A DNA stretch of 64,000 nucleotides from Eonycteris spelaea. Lineage: Eukaryota; Chordata; Mammalia; Chiroptera; Pteropodidae. The first letter of the stretch is position 1; each line of letters opens with the position of its first letter. The notes beneath the pieces are model-generated. The model had not been told where the DNA came from, made no database searches, and worked only from the letters and a program-made list of their open reading frames with translations. Position numbers and translations under genes: made by a program. The stretch lies in contig PUFA01000003.1 of assembly GCA_003508835.1 (NCBI GenBank), positions 16,593,501 through 16,657,500 of the forward strand, written 5' to 3'. Shown here in pieces: positions 15,191 through 28,329 of this stretch.

Positions 15191-17699
15191 TGACTCAGCT
15201 TCTGAATTATCCCTAAAGAACCCTTGCCAGTGTGTTGAATAGCGGAGCCCAGAATAAGGTACTAGCTAATTGGCAACTTGGTCTTTACTAAATTTAGTTT
15301 TTTATATAAAGGAAGCTCTTGGAAGCCAGGGTCAGCCAAGCCCAGGGTGGGAGGCCCATTCTGTGTGTGGAGCCTTCATCTCACGTAGGGGACAGAGACC
15401 CCCAAACGAGCACGGATATCCTCAAAATCACAAAGGAGACATGAAGCGGGGGAACAAGAATATGTTATTCACTAAATCTGAAAACAGTAAAGCGTTTAAA
15501 ACTTCATTACTGTTTAAAGAAAATTTTACACAATTTGAGAGACTTTACACGTCTACTAGTCAATGCACATAAACTTGCATCTTGAGAGTGATTTCAGCTA
15601 AAAATAAAAATGAGGTGGAACCAGTCATTAAAGAAACTGTTGGTTTGGGGCTCCAGCTCAAAAGTTTGGTGAATGTTGCAGAAGAGACTTCATCTTCTTT
15701 TAAACATCCACCAGGAGCAGCCCAGGAACTGGGCTGTGGGCTGAAAAACTGTGGTCTGAAGCAGTTTCTCACGTCTTGTGTTCCGAGTATGACCAGTAAG
15801 ACAAAGAGGTTTCTTTTACAGGATATGCTTCTCTGTGCTGCTAGTTATATATTTTTAGTTAATTTATTTATTCTAATCACACGATTATATCAAATGCCTA
15901 ATGTATATATGATGAAACACTGGGCAATATTACAGCTATAGTTATGTAAGGGACATCGTTCTGAGTTGATTATTGCCATGAGAGTTGATTATCACCGTTC
16001 ACTAGAAGTGTCCTAAAAGTCTGTGTCAGTGTGTCTCCTACAACATAACAAACCCCTTTCATGCCAGATGTATTTTTCTGAGTCCCCAACGACAACAAAA
16101 AATAATGGATTCCCCATTCAGAGCGTAGAGCAGATTATTATTTGGGAAATACGTATATTATTTTAACGTCTTAACAAATACACGTTAGTGAAGAAAATTT
16201 AGAAAAACACGTATAAGAAAAAAACACCACCTCACAACCCCACTAAATAACCATTAAAATAACACAGATGCACAGGTTCCCAGCTGGTGGTAACTGCTCA
16301 CCTTCCTTCCTTTCCTTTCTGCCTCCCGCCCCCCACCGCCTCCCCAGAGAAGCTTAGACAAAGCCAAGCTGTGCTCCCCTCCCCACTGTCTGTCCTCTTT
16401 CTCCTTTCGCCCCACCACCAATTTAGTTGCCTGGTCTTTTCAATTTTCTCGCAGGCGCCTTCTCAGAATTGACCGCCATAATCCTTCCTTCTGCATTTTG
16501 CGTCATTGCCCAGACAGAGGAATATATTTTTAAAATAAATGCAGCAGCAATTGGGGATGAAAACCATCCAGATTTCCAGACTGTCCTATTTAAGATCTCC
16601 ACAAGAATTCAAGTGCCAGGACAGCTACCAGGCAGGGGACAAATTAGTCATGGCGCAAGATGATTGCCAGAAAAATTTCCCAAGAGTCACTGAGTATTGA
16701 GTGTTTCTTTTCAGATCAGAATCTGACATGGGAGGGGGCAATACGTTTTCCAAAGCTTAAGATCCACAACTCCACCCTGCAGTGGAAAATGCAAGCAGCG
16801 AGTTTCTATTACAGATATCACCCCCACTTCTCAAGCACACTCACCCAGAATAAGTCACGTTATGTCTGCCCTAATTGGTCATCCCTGCTGCCACTCATAC
16901 CAAGAGCATTTAAAGGGAAGGAGACAGCTGTTAATTTTAGGTTTATGACACAAAGGACTACCTTGTACTTGCTTATTTTCCTTCCTGGTATACCTGTAGA
17001 TATTTCTAAGATGAAGTTATAAAGCCAATAGTTCCCCTTTCAAAAAACAGCTCTCCTATTTGGTTTTTTTTCCCCACTGCTCCTCAACTAGGAAGACCAC
17101 GTCTACATATGCTCTGAGCTGGGCATTTGCACAGGGCAGCAGGCAAAGGAGAAGATAGGATCTTCTGGGAAATTTCTGAAGTCTTCATGGGACACCACAA
17201 ATAAAGTGTTATTAAATAAGTAGCTGAAATAGATTTTTCTCGTTGACTTTTCCTCCATTAGTTTTCTAGTTCCAACTGATATTACTTATGCTACAGGAAA
17301 ATCCATCCCAGTGGTCTGTCTCAGAGAGGAAAATCTCACTTAATGGGGGTCTTCCCCTGATAACAGGCAAGGATTTTGAGTAATGATCCCTCAAGTGAGT
17401 CCCCCAATACAACATGTCACTCCACCTGCATATAGAAGTCACTCAGACCCCAGAAATGCTTCATTCATGTGGGCTGACCTTCTTGGTCCAGAGCAATACT
17501 TTTCTCTTTCATTTTTCATTTTGGTGATCCTTTTGGCAATAATCAACTCAGGACAAAACTTTGTTCCATCTCCTTATGGCTCTAACTAAACAAATATATT
17601 AGTTATTGAAATGAGAAAAGAAGAATGGAGTAGTTTTTCATGGAACACCTAGGAAGGCAGCCACAGGTAAATGAATGATTGATGCCACATGTAGAAATA
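15191..17699. other. Intronic, no recognised feature
   Basis: Mostly unique sequence with a pyrimidine-rich stretch at 16296-16345. The longest open frames are about 120 codons (15582-15941 and 16660-17022, both +), with no recognisable domains and no flanking gene signals. Confidence 0.5.
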
Positions 17700-18060
17700 C
17701 CAGTTCCTATTGCATCGAGTCCAAAGTTCTTTATTTGGCTTAAAAGACTCTCTGTTATCTACCCTCACAGTCTCACCTCGTTTTCTAATCATTTTCAGCT
17801 TCTTTCCTTGCTATGAGTTCTGCTAAATCTTCCCCTATTCCTATAGGAAATGCCATAATTAGCCCAACATTTGACCCTCCAGTCACCACAAAACCTCCTT
17901 CACATACCTCTTCTTTCCCATCTGGCTCCCCAGTCTTCCCTGCTTACTTCCTTAACCATTCTAGCATCTCCTTCTTCTCCGATATAACTCTAATGGGTTC
18001 ACTTTCATTTCAGCGCTTGCTTGTATGTGGCCTTGTAGTGTTTATCTCTATTTCAGGTGA
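17700..18060 (+). repeat. L2 LINE fragment
   Basis: In the + direction it resembles the L2 3' region: 'gtccaaagttctttatttgg', then 'ctcacctcgttttctaatca', followed by a C/T-rich stretch as in the 'aaagtccttaacatggcctacaaggccct' part of L2. Diverged. Confidence 0.55.
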
Positions 18061-18319
18061 GGATTCTTGACTCACTCAGATAAAATTTGAGCCAATATCA
18101 TGCCATCCTCTTTTTGGAGCTTATACAGTGTTAAGGTGGTGCTGAACACAGCTCTTACTGAGGGACTGATTGATCAGCCCGAGTGAGCATCACAGACCAC
18201 CAGGGTTCCTGGCACGTGCTTTGAGAAGTTCTGGCTTAAAAATTAATTCAGCAACTTCTAAGGCAGCCTAGAAGGAAAGAAAAAAAAAAAAAAGCCTCAG
18301 AAATTAAAGTCTCTCAGAT

Positions 18320-18480
18320 GTAGATTTGAATGCTACTTCCCCCAATTACTAGTTGTGTGACTTTGGGCAACTTAGCTTCTTTGATCTTCCTTTTCCTCAT
18401 TTGAAAAAAGAGGCTAGTAATACTTACCTGGCAGAGTTTTAACAAGAGCCAAATAAAAGTAAAATGTACACAAGAATATC
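18320..18480 (+). repeat. MIR SINE
   Basis: A clear MIR core: actagttgtgtgactttggg, 'caacttagcttc', then 'ttttcctcatttgaaaaaag' and a 'taatacttacctggcag' tail. Confidence 0.7.
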
Positions 18481-18984
18481 AGCACACTCCTCACCACTCA
18501 GTTGTTAATAACGTTCATTCCCTTTCACTTCCATTTTGGATCGTATATTCAAGCATGGAAAATACAAAACAGCAGATTGCCAGGAATTCCCTTTAGGCAG
18601 CCGGCTTTCCTTCCCAATTATGCTCTTACCAGGGTGAGGTTAAGTCCTTCTCTGAATAAACACACATACACACATGGAAGGGCAGGCGTCAGCTGGACCA
18701 CGGTTATATTCGATGACAAAGATGAAGTGTCAGGACTGTGCAGTTATGATGGATAAGTAACCAGATATACTCATTGTCCCCCAAGATAACCGAAAGTTCA
18801 CTGTGTAGGCATCATCTGCAGGACTTGGAAGTTCTCCTGAAAAGGGTGGCAATTTCAGTCCCCTGGCATTTGGTTTGTCACAGTGCGAGTTTGCTAATGC
18901 TGTTCAGTAGCACCTATTATAGACCAGCTTATCTACTGACCCCAGTCATAAAAATGCAGTGATAAGAGAAATAACAAAATTTAT

Positions 18985-19545
18985 ATTTACTTTCTATTGC
19001 TGCTGTAACAGTTTATCACAAATTAACAGCTTGAAACAACACAAATTTATTATCTCACAGGAAGTTAGAGGTCCAGGGGTCTCCTCTGCTTAGGGTCTCA
19101 GGAGGCTGAAATCAAGGTCTGTGTAGGGTTACATTCCTTACTGGAGCTTCTAGAGAAAGATCGTCTTCCAAGCTCTTTCATGTTGCCGACCCGTTCAGTT
19201 CCTTGGGCTTTTAGGACTCAGGTGCTGCTGGCTATTAGCCAGGTGCTGGTCTTGGCTTCTAGAGGCTTCTAGAGGCTGCCTGTTTCCTCTCATGCTTTCC
19301 ATGTGATCCCTCTAGCAGCAGAGGGGTCTGCTCTCCCTGACTTTCTCATGTTCCTCATCTCTCTGACTCCTGGACACTCCTCTCTCTGGGACTCCTTACT
19401 GTTTCCCGAACACAGATACCACATGCTTCCATCTCCGCTGACCTTTGCACGTGGTCTTTCTCCCAGAGCGCCCTTCAGAGGGGAAGATGCTAACATTCTC
19501 TTCATGACTGACTACCTATGTTCTTTGTAGGTTTCTCCTTATATT
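18985..19545 (-). mobile_element. MaLR (MLT1-like) LTR fragment
   Basis: It begins 'tttctattgctgctgtaaca', then 'gcttgaaacaacacaaattt' and 'attatctcacag', which is the reverse complement of the 3' end of MLT1-type MaLR LTRs. The 'ctagaggctgcc', 'ctctctgactcc' blocks follow in order. This is a solitary LTR relic of an ancient non-autonomous ERVL-type element, with no internal coding sequence. Confidence 0.7.
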
Positions 19546-19589
19546 CTGGTAAGTAAATGTATACCCAATGGAGAATTTTGAAAATGCAG

Positions 19590-19608
19590 TAAAAAAAAAA
19601 AAAAAAAA
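19590..19608 (+). repeat. A homopolymer
   Basis: An A-run of about 18 bases after atgcagt. No recognisable retrocopy precedes it. Confidence 0.8.
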
Positions 19609-19824
19609 GTCAATTATTGAACCACAAATTGCTAAATTGGAAGGTAAAGGACTCAAGAGGGACAGAGCAGTTCATTTTTGGACCAAAGTGGCATAAAGAA
19701 TGTTTCATGAAAGAGGTGGTATCATACCTGGGCTTTGAATTGGTTATATTTACATAAATGGGGTATGGATGGGAACAGCTTGAGAACAGATATCAATATA
19801 TATATAGTGTTCTTTGAGAAAATA

Positions 19825-20070
19825 TAGTATTTATTCAGTGAGAAGACAAGAATGAATAAGACAGAGCTTTTGCTTTTGTGGAATGTTTACAGTCTACCAG
19901 TTGATGCAAACAAGGATAAAAAATAAAATAATTAAATAATAACAAAATGTGATAAGTTTTGGGAGAAAAAAAGATGAATTGTGGGGCACGGCCTCTTGAC
20001 TTGAATGACAAGTCCATGTGGAGGACCAGGAAGGAGGTCAACCTAGGTAAGAGGTGTCCCTATCAGAGAG
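19825..20070 (-). repeat. L2 LINE 3'-end fragment
   Basis: A reverse-complement L2 pattern: 'tatttattcagtgagaagac', 'gaatgaataagacagagctt', 'tggaatgtttacagtctacc', then a stretch containing gataagttttggg. Confidence 0.55.
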
Positions 20071-21784
20071 CTTTGACTGTCAAGTGGTAGGTTCCCATTG
20101 GGTGCTCCCAGCAAGAGGGGACTATTAAGATCAAATGGCATGATGGTCACTGTGCCCTGCTGCAGATTAGTATGGTGTGATATTACTATGTTGATTGTTT
20201 AAGTAGTTCTGGAGTACCTTGCAGTGCTGTTTTAAGTCCAGATGGCTTAACAAATCCTTTCTTCATGAGTAGGCAGTGGTGGCTTTTCCTCTAATCCCTG
20301 CCTAAGTGATTGAATCACAATGACTTGCTCTTTGAGAGTGCTCCAATGAGCTAACCAGCCACCAAAACCTCAGTTTATAATCTGGGCTTGCAGGCTAGGA
20401 GGAGGTGGCTCAGAACGTGTATTAAATCAAAACATTTATCACTCTTGATTTCTTTTCACAGTTCAGAATCTGTGTTTTATTCTATGTAAAAAGGAAAATA
20501 ACTCCCTTGCTTAGATTTCTTGCTGACATTTTCTTTGGTGGGGGTCAGGAGTGGGGGGGTTCACTCTGTAAGCTTGCTGTTCCTCATAGTACAGCTCTGT
20601 GGCATTTTCATAAAATACCAACCACCAAAATTCTAGTAATCACAAAAACATGTGCTTTCTCTTTATATCCACTAAAATTCTTTTTCTCATTAAAAAAAAA
20701 ATAGAAAGTTCAGAAATTAAATTAGAAAGCTAAACTTGATATCTTTAAATTCTTTGGTTTCAAGAAAAAGAAAAGCTACAGTTTTTCTGATTTCCCTTTA
20801 GTTAAATGTTACTCCAGAATGGGGAAAATTGTACCGAAAGCCTGAAGAATTGAGACTCTGACATGAGAGGAGGATTTGTATCCTTGCTATTAAAAGAGAA
20901 GAAGAAAACCCTCAGTTATGTCTAATCTTTAGGAACGCAGTGCCCTGTCCAACCCACAAACTGTTGGCAGCATCATAATGCTACACAGAATGTTCTTTTA
21001 GGCTATTTTCCCTCCTCTCAAACCTTTCCTGTGAAGTTATAAATCTCAACATTTAGACGCTTTTTTAATTCAAATAAAGTATGGACTTTAGGTTGGGTCT
21101 TTTGGCCTCGTTTCTGCTGGCTGCATTGCTAGAGAGGCGGTCCCCCAGGAAAGCGGTGTACACTTAGCTGGCTGGGCTTATGTTTGCCTTTATTTGTGAA
21201 ATCCCATTTGTCCCTCCTTCACCAAGTGCCTACTTTGTGAAGCTGTGATTGAACAGCTCTGTGCCCAGAAGTTTTACCCAACCCCTCAAAACATCCTCCT
21301 GATTGTTTGGAAAAAGTGAAATTACTTTGAAGGTGACCCCACCGCAGCCTTGCACTTCCTCCTCCTCTGTTTGTAGCTGGCCTCCTGGTTCCGCCTTCAC
21401 AATACTCCCTTTGGGCTTTCTTACACCAGGCAGATCCGTGTGGCCTCAGGTGTAGCTGCGCCTGGAGAAATCCCAAATAATGTTCACTCAAATCAAATAG
21501 GCACGCAGATTTTGCGCTGCCTTTGAGTCAAAAAAAAATTTGAATTCTCCATATCTGGTTATTTAGCACACTTTAGGATGGTGAATTGTATTTTGCAAAA
21601 CACATTCGTTTGCATTCTCTCCTTTGATCATCACCACCCCTTAAGCTGAGAACACATCTCACTTCCTCAGGGAGCAGCCCCTGAGGATTTACTTAGGAAC
21701 CTGGCCAAAAAGTGGCAGACACCTTCTGATTTAGAGCAGTGAGCTATCATGGAAGGGAACTAAGGAAAGATAGAGGCTGACCAC
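20071..21784. other. Intronic, no recognised feature
   Basis: Unique-looking DNA with a short A-run at 20692-20702. I see no gene or clear repeat. Confidence 0.5.
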
Positions 21785-21975
21785 AGAGTTAGAGGCTGGG
21801 AGGCTTTGGGCAAGCGATTTCAGCAATATCCCCCTCTGATTTCTCAAGTCAAAATAAGGATAATAGTTTTTAACTCATAGTGTTTGCTTATAAGATTATA
21901 ACATAATGTCTGACTCATTGGAAACATGGAATAAATATTGGTGGTTACGATTATTATTATTATTATTATTATTAA
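21785..21975 (+). repeat. MIR SINE with (TTA)n tail
   Basis: 'gaggctttgggcaagcgatt', 'cccctctgatttctcaag', 'aaaataaggataatag', and 'gtctgactcattggaaacat' followed by (TTA)8 at 21951-21975. The ATT-repeat is the usual expanded 3' end of MIR. Confidence 0.65.
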
Positions 21976-22029
21976 ATATATATTGTATACTTATGGGATA
22001 CCAACCTTTATTACATATTTTGTATCCAG

Positions 22030-22510
22030 GGATTCCAGTTGGTTTCTAATCACATATAGTTTCAATGCGTATGATCGTTTCTAAACAGAAAGGTCTTAAG
22101 CATCTACCAACTTTGTGTCAAGGACTCCAGTACGTAGTAAGCCATATGACCCAGTCCCTGCTCTCCGTAGATTGCCATTCCAAGAAAGAGGAGAGAGGGG
22201 GAGATGCAAATGGAGAGAGAGAAGGGTATGAAGATGCCTTTGGTGTCAAAATGGTTGTGCCCAGGTCTAGTGGGCACAGCCAGTGCACCCTGGAGGGCCA
22301 GAAAAGGCAGAATTTGAATGGAGCTGTGAAGGGCTGGTTTTGGGTAGAAAGAACAGTTGGCATCATTGGCAGCAGTGAGAATAATGACTGGATCTATGGC
22401 ACAGCCCATTCTGTTAGGGAAAGAAGGATGATGGGGGTGGCTGCCCATGGGTTGAGATGTGGGGGTTGGCCAGGGGCAGACGAAGAGGAGGGGCTATTTC
22501 ATAAGGCAGA
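22030..22510 (-). repeat. L2-like ancient repeat fragment
   Basis: 'caaggactccagtacgtagt', 'gtccctgctctccgtagatt' and 'gaatggagctgtgaagggct' follow the reverse-complement L2 order. A 151-codon open frame (22065-22520, +) lies across it and is composed of this repeat-like DNA, so I do not call it a gene. Confidence 0.4.
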
Positions 22511-24639
22511 GCTGTTTTGACTGTTGACCCAGTACTTGAAATCCCATTCAAATATTTTAAGTTGTCAGGTGGTAGACGATAGGGTTACTGGTGTTCTCAG
22601 GGCTGCACCTTGGAGCAGACTTTTCAAACTGCCTGTGGTCAAGAACTATAGGACTCCAGAACTGTGTGGGGAAGGATGGTTTTCCAGGACTGTTCACCTG
22701 GTGTACCATGGTCCTTTCACTACGAAAAGGGCTTTGAGGTTTTAAACTAAGGCCCCTGGAGGTTCTCTGCTGATTCTGATCTGGTAGCCCTCTCCAGATG
22801 ACTGATGTGGCCTCGTGAGCACAGCCCAGATGAGGTGATTAGGTCTACTAAAGCCAGGTAAAACAGAAACCAACCAAATGGCAAATACGTAGAAGAGAAG
22901 GGTAGTACTTAATCTTTTTAAAATAAAATGAGACTATCCCAAACTGTCACAATTAAGAGCAAGACGAGTCAAGAGCAGACCAGTTTTACCTAAATAATAC
23001 AGACCTTTAACAAATTTTACTTTCCAAATATCAAATATCTTCATAGAGAAAAGCAATGAAACACATAATCTTAAACAGAAATGCTAAATTAGCCCACGAG
23101 AGTCTCTCTTAAAAATCGGATTAATTACCTTTTTGCCCTTCTGTGAACACATATACTTCACGAAGGTACTTTTTAAAATCTGATTTTCTCCAATACCTGT
23201 TTATTAATTTCTGTGTGGTTCTGTTATCAATGCCTCAAGGTATATTAAGATCAGTCAGTGGTACAGAGATGGGGTTGGAAATCTTCAGACCCAAGGAAAG
23301 AAGCTATCTTTTATTCAGATAGTTGAACTTCTCTGACCTTAAGAGCCCTTCTGCACTAAAAAAGAAAGTCATCATTGAGAAGCAAGGGCTACAATATAAT
23401 AAACACATCTTCAGTTCTGTCAGATGCTGGACGCAGTCAGCACCTCAGCTGTGGGGACCATTCATTCACCATTTACCAAAGAGACAGATTCTAGACTTCA
23501 CTTCTACACTCCTGTTCATTGATTGCCTTACACAAAAATAAGTTCACTTTTAGATACCATTTACCGTTTTTCTCATGTTAGCAATCCAGTCACTTAACAA
23601 ACATATTCAATATTTATTAAGTTTCTAAATTTGAATGTGGGAGATACCATGCTTGAGAATGCTTGATATCTTAAAAGTAATTCCTGGCATTGTCCATAGG
23701 TGTTCTATGACAAAAGTGTTTGATTATTGAATAAGTTTATTAACCATCAAAATGAAAAAAATACGATTATCTACAACAAAGCATTTCCATCCCTAGAGAA
23801 AAAGTCACTTTTTTCCAACTTACATGACTGAACCACTTATTATTCCAAGTCCACAGGAATACTAACATTCTACAGAAGATGGTTTGGGAAATACTAATCT
23901 AGTTTAATCCTCTAAAATTAAAAGTGGCAGCATCAAAGCTCTGAGGGTTATGTCCTAGCTGAGATCAGGCGGTAGGGGCCAAGCTAAGACTAGGACACAG
24001 GTCTCCTGATGCCAGACCCGGCTCTTTCCACTTTCCCCTGTCTTCAGGAATTACTCCCAGAATCCCTTCAGTAGGCTGGGTGTGCGTATTCAGTCAGCAG
24101 TGAGACAAGCTTTGGGGAAGGAGTGTGTGTTCGTGTGTGTTCATACATGCATATACACCAGAGCCCCATGGGGCATCAAGGTCCTGTTCACACAAGACCC
24201 AGAAAATGCGCCAGAACAGGAAGCAGGTGCAGGAAAAGCAGACCGACAACAGCAGTGGGTTCAGATGCCCCTTGTTTGCAGTCCGCATTAACCTTGGGCT
24301 GTTGCAAAGGCCAAAGCTTGGCTTACATTTGAGATCTGAAGCTCTGACATTCAAGAAGCTCCAAAGCAAATGAACCTGAGTGAGTAAATAATTAAACCAC
24401 AAAAGAAAAAGCTCGTATTGAAAAAAATGTTAGCGATGTGGTGTAAACTCCAGAAAGCCAGGCTGTTGGGAAGTAATCTGGCCTTTACCTGGCTCCTGTA
24501 CCTAGTCTGGGCACTAGAACATGTCCAGAAGAATGTGACTGAGCCCTCAGGTGTTGTGGCCTTAGAATGGTAAGACAGGTACAGATCTGCAGGACTAAGA
24601 TCTATATTCAGGACAGTAGAGAAATAATTTATTGATCAG
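22511..24639. other. Intronic, mostly unique sequence
   Basis: No gene recognised. A weak reverse-complement MIR-like stretch may lie at about 23890-24035, near 'gggccaagctaagactagga'. Overlapping short frames at 24082-24402 are not gene-like. Confidence 0.45.
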
Positions 24640-24900
24640 AGTTATGATTAGTTGTTAGAGCACTGGCATCAAATTGTTTACATTTGAACCCCAGCTCTGT
24701 CACTCACTAGCTGGGTGATCTGGGTGAGCCATTTACTTCTCTGTGCGTCATCTCCTGTCTGTTACATCTGTAATATGTGAATAATGATATACTACATCGG
24801 AGATGTACTGTGAGGATTGAAGGAGTGACTTCATATAAGATGCTAAAAACAGAGCCTAACATATGGGAAGTGCTCAAAAAGTTTTTATGTATTTATTTTG
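24640..24900 (+). repeat. MIR SINE, near full length
   Basis: One of the best-preserved MIRs here: 'gttagagcactggcatcaaa', 'gaaccccagctctgtcactc', 'actagctgggtgatctgggt', 'cttctctgtgcgtcatctcc', then 'gcctaacatatgggaagtgc' and 'tcaaaaagtttttatg' at the 3' end. Confidence 0.8.
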
Positions 24901-24999
24901 CTTTGGTTGTTATTCTGAGGCCCATGGGCCTCGCAGTTTATATATATATAAATATATAATCTCCTTTGGAATCAGGCATACCTTCAACCTCACCTTACA

Positions 25000-25160
25000 G
25001 AGTTGTATGTCATCTCTAACTTCTTGCTATGAGATCATAGCATATAACTTAACTTCTCTGAGCCTCAGTGTTCTTATCAGTAAAATGAGAGGGTGGGGGG
25101 GGAAATGTCTATTCTGGGACTTAAGGATTTAAAAAGCTGATGTGTATAAAGAATGAAGAA
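25000..25160 (+). repeat. MIR SINE fragment
   Basis: A MIR core remnant: 'taacttaacttctctgagcc' and 'tcagtgttcttatcagtaaa' followed by atgagagggtgggg. Confidence 0.55.
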
Positions 25161-26699
25161 GAGTTTCTAATCTGTAATAAATTAAACCACAAATAAAAAA
25201 AAAAAATGGTGTAAATAAATCACCAATACATTGGAAGCTTTGGTAATCTCTGAAGTTTCTCTTATCTTCATTCTGAAACAATTCCTTAACCTTCACTATG
25301 GGACCAATCCCCAGGGCATTGAAAGCTTCCTGTAGTCATCAAGTGAACCATTTCTAAAATTGTTCCCTCAGGATGTGCAAGAAAGGAAAAGAAGGTGTAC
25401 TGTTTGTTTGTTCTTTCTGATCTCAGGTAGAAAGAGCCCAAGGAAATATCTTTTGGATGTTCTTGTCTATTTTGAATAGATATAGAAAAAGAAATAGAGG
25501 AAGTGTGTGTGCACAACTGATATTCTATGGAAAGAGAAAGGAAAAGCGAGGAGCAAAGAAGGGTGGGGTGGCAGATAAGCTTAATCTAGTTTGGTTATAA
25601 ACTCTGGCCAATGTTCAATCAAGAATGAGCACCAGCCAGAAAAACGGGCTGTGGCTGGCAAATGTCCCAGATCATTCTGTAGTACAAGGGCCCACGAGTG
25701 GGGAAATGCTGCTTGATAGATGAATTGGATTGTGAATAAAATGATGCCTTCCAGGCACTAGCCTTTGAATTACCCTGATATGTTGATTTAATTGAGATCC
25801 TTGATGTTTCCTGAACATTGACTTTTTAACCTTAATTGTCTTCTGATTTATTAGTAGATCCACTGTGCTTTTTATGTTTCCCTGGTAGAACTTTAAACCT
25901 TGCTTCCCCAAAAGATTCTATAACCTGGGGAAGATCTTAGGGCAGCCAGGCACAATTCAGAGGCCAATCGGGCTTATAAATGCTAGTGTCCCTGAAGCTT
26001 TAGCCCAGTGACTACCTAGCTAAGGCTAAGAGGAGACTGTCCCAGAAAGCCAGTCATTAACACTGCAAATAAGAAGTGCTGGCGAATTGATAAACTCTTT
26101 CCTGGCTTCCAGAGAAATAGTCTTCAAGTATCAAAAGGGTCATGGCGTGGTATCCCTTTCATCTGGAGGGCTGTATGCTCTCTCCCAGTTCTTGAGTCTG
26201 AGATTAAGTAAACAGTATCATAAAACCTTCCATATTCCTAAAACAGACCCCTCTTCCCACCAGAGACAGGACTGCACCCAGCTCTCGGGGCAACAGTTTG
26301 GAAAAAGCAAGGGGAAAATGAGTTCCATTATTCCCTTCCTTGCAAAGGAGACTGACAGTCACAATTGATGACATAAAACACTGAGACAGGCTCATATTTT
26401 AAGAGTGTCAATACAAACCTCACCCTCAGAGGTCCTGGTTTCAAGAGGCATCGCATCACATTTATTGCAAGCCAGCTTCTTTTCTGTTCCCACTGCAAAG
26501 CAGACAAGAAAAAGGCCAGAAGACAGGCTTTATAATAAGGTGTCTGCCTCTACAGAGGAAATAATGTCATTTTATCTTATATCTTGTAGTGATAATAATC
26601 AGGAAGCCCAAAAATACCAAAGCCCAGAAGGGTGAATATTAGGAATCTAATCTTAACAGCATAATACCGCCCAGTTCTTAGACTCCTCGTAGCACCTTT
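25161..26699. other. Intronic, no recognised feature
   Basis: It contains an A-run (25195-25206). No gene or clear repeat recognised. Confidence 0.5.
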
Positions 26700-26830
26700 C
26701 ACCTCCTTTATCTGCTCTGCTCTTCACAATGTCCCCCTGAGGTGGGCAGGCTAAATATGATTAGCCCCATTTAACAGATGAGACAAAATTTCAAAGGAGG
26801 GTTATTATTCAGTGTCAAAATAGAAAGGTG
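26700..26830 (-). repeat. MIR SINE fragment
   Basis: A reverse-complement MIR: 'cctgaggtgggcaggctaaa', 'tgattagccccatttaacag', then 'atgagacaaaatttcaaagg'. Confidence 0.5.
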
Positions 26831-27039
26831 CCTTGCTGTCATTCTTAACAAAGTGGACAACAGCGAGCGTAGTAAATCATTGGAGGCGGGTGTGGAGATG
26901 AATGTTTAAGCAATCCCCTCTCATCCCCTGTCACACTGGCGGTGTGCCTGTCCACTGTGGCACTCAGTGAGATGAGCCGCCGGCTAACATGTGTTTAAAG
27001 CTCCAGGATGCAACATTATTTGAAATTTTTTTAACCTTA

Positions 27040-27089
27040 ACTTATCCCAGATCTCTGGATAAAAGGCACTATTATCTCAATTTTTTCCC
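27040..27089 (-). repeat. MIR SINE, left part, split by L1
   Basis: 'ataaaaggcactattatctc' plus 'aatttt' looks like the start of the reverse-complement MIR segment 'tattatccccattttacagatg'. It continues at 27335 after the L1 piece. Confidence 0.5.
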
Positions 27090-27330
27090 CAGTTTTATTG
27101 AGATATAATTGAGACATAGCTTTGTATTTGGTTAAGGCGTACAACATAATGATTCGATATATGTATATATCGTAAAATGATTACCACGATAAGTTCAGTT
27201 AACATCCATGATCGCGCGTAGTTACAACGTTTCCAATGAGAACTTTTAACATCTACTTTCTAGCAACTTTCAAATGTACAATACAGTATTGTTAAAAAAC
27301 AGTCACCATGTTGTACATCACAGACCTCGA
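27090..27330 (-). mobile_element. L1 3'-end fragment (L1MA/L1MB type)
   Basis: 'ttttattgagatataattga', 'gtacaacataatgattcgat', 'aaaatgattaccacgataag', 'tagcaactttcaaatgtaca' and 'gtcaccatgttgtacatcac' form the reverse complement of the 3' UTR of ancient L1M elements. The T-rich left edge is the eroded poly-A end. The insertion is flanked by similar sequences, 'ctattatctcaatttt' and 'ctattccaatttt', probably a decayed target-site duplication. Confidence 0.78.
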
Positions 27331-27460
27331 AACTATTCCAATTTTAAAGGTAAAGATTTTGAGCCTCCAGAAATGAATAATTTGTCTAAGATCATGTGTG
27401 TGAGTGGCTGAACCTGAACTTGAACCTAAATCTGTCTGACTTCAGATTTGGTGCTTTTTC
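27331..27460 (-). repeat. MIR SINE, right part, split by L1
   Basis: It continues the MIR begun at 27040: 'taaaggtaaagattttgagc', 'aatttgtctaagatcatgtg', 'tgagtggctgaacctgaact', 'aacctaaatctgtctgactt'. Confidence 0.6.
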
Positions 27461-28329
27461 TCCTCTACGAATTTGCTGATTTAAACAATTCACATGTTCC
27501 ACGATTTTTTTATTAGCGTGCCTATCAGCCTCGCCCCCAGGTGGGCTTTTCCTCTCACCTCTGGTGTCCTGGTCTGGAATTTGCTTTCCCATCGCCACCT
27601 GAGAAGTCAGCTCCAGCCTGTTTGGTATTCTTCTGCTTGGAACTGTATTCCTGGAAACTGCCTGGTTTTAGCTTTATCCCTAAGCCTTTCATATTTCTCT
27701 GGCCCTTTGTTCCAGGATAACTTCAAAGGAGCTGCCTTACTTTAATCAAATTCAGCAGACTGTTGGCAGTGTCCATTAGAAGTTCTACTCAGCTTGTAGC
27801 TCAATCCACAATCTTGAAACGAAATGGTAGTAAGTGAAAATTTCTGACTAGAATTATCATCTATACTTTCCATAACGATTTAGTAAAGTTTGGTCCATGG
27901 AGATGATCACAAAGCTATATGAGTCCACTATGTATAGCAGCGTGATATTTTTTGTGTGTTGAACAGATCTGATATTTTGAACCATAGTGACAGAGCTGCT
28001 GATTTCCCTATAAGGGTTTAAAAAGAAAGTGTTCCAGACTCCAAGTGCTAACAAATGATGCACACTGATACAAAATCACAGATGCCTCTGAAAAGAGGCT
28101 CTGAGAGAAACAAAACGTGGTTTAGATTCAAGAAAACTCACTTGATGCAATTTAATATTACTTAATTCTTCCTACCACCATCTATTGTACATCTGCTGGC
28201 TGGCAGGGAGGAGATGCGTGACAGTCTTATTTCTCCATTCATGTTCTTCCTTTACTAGATTAATAAATGCAGCAGTTCCTTCTAGTTACTAAATTCGCAT
28301 TTCTGTAAAGCTCTGTAGATGTTAATTTG
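27461..28329. other. Intronic, no recognised feature
   Basis: Unique-looking DNA. Short frames only. Confidence 0.5.

Noticed and set aside
22065..22520. 151-codon + open frame
   Set aside because: It lies in L2-like repeat DNA and has no recognisable domain or gene signals.
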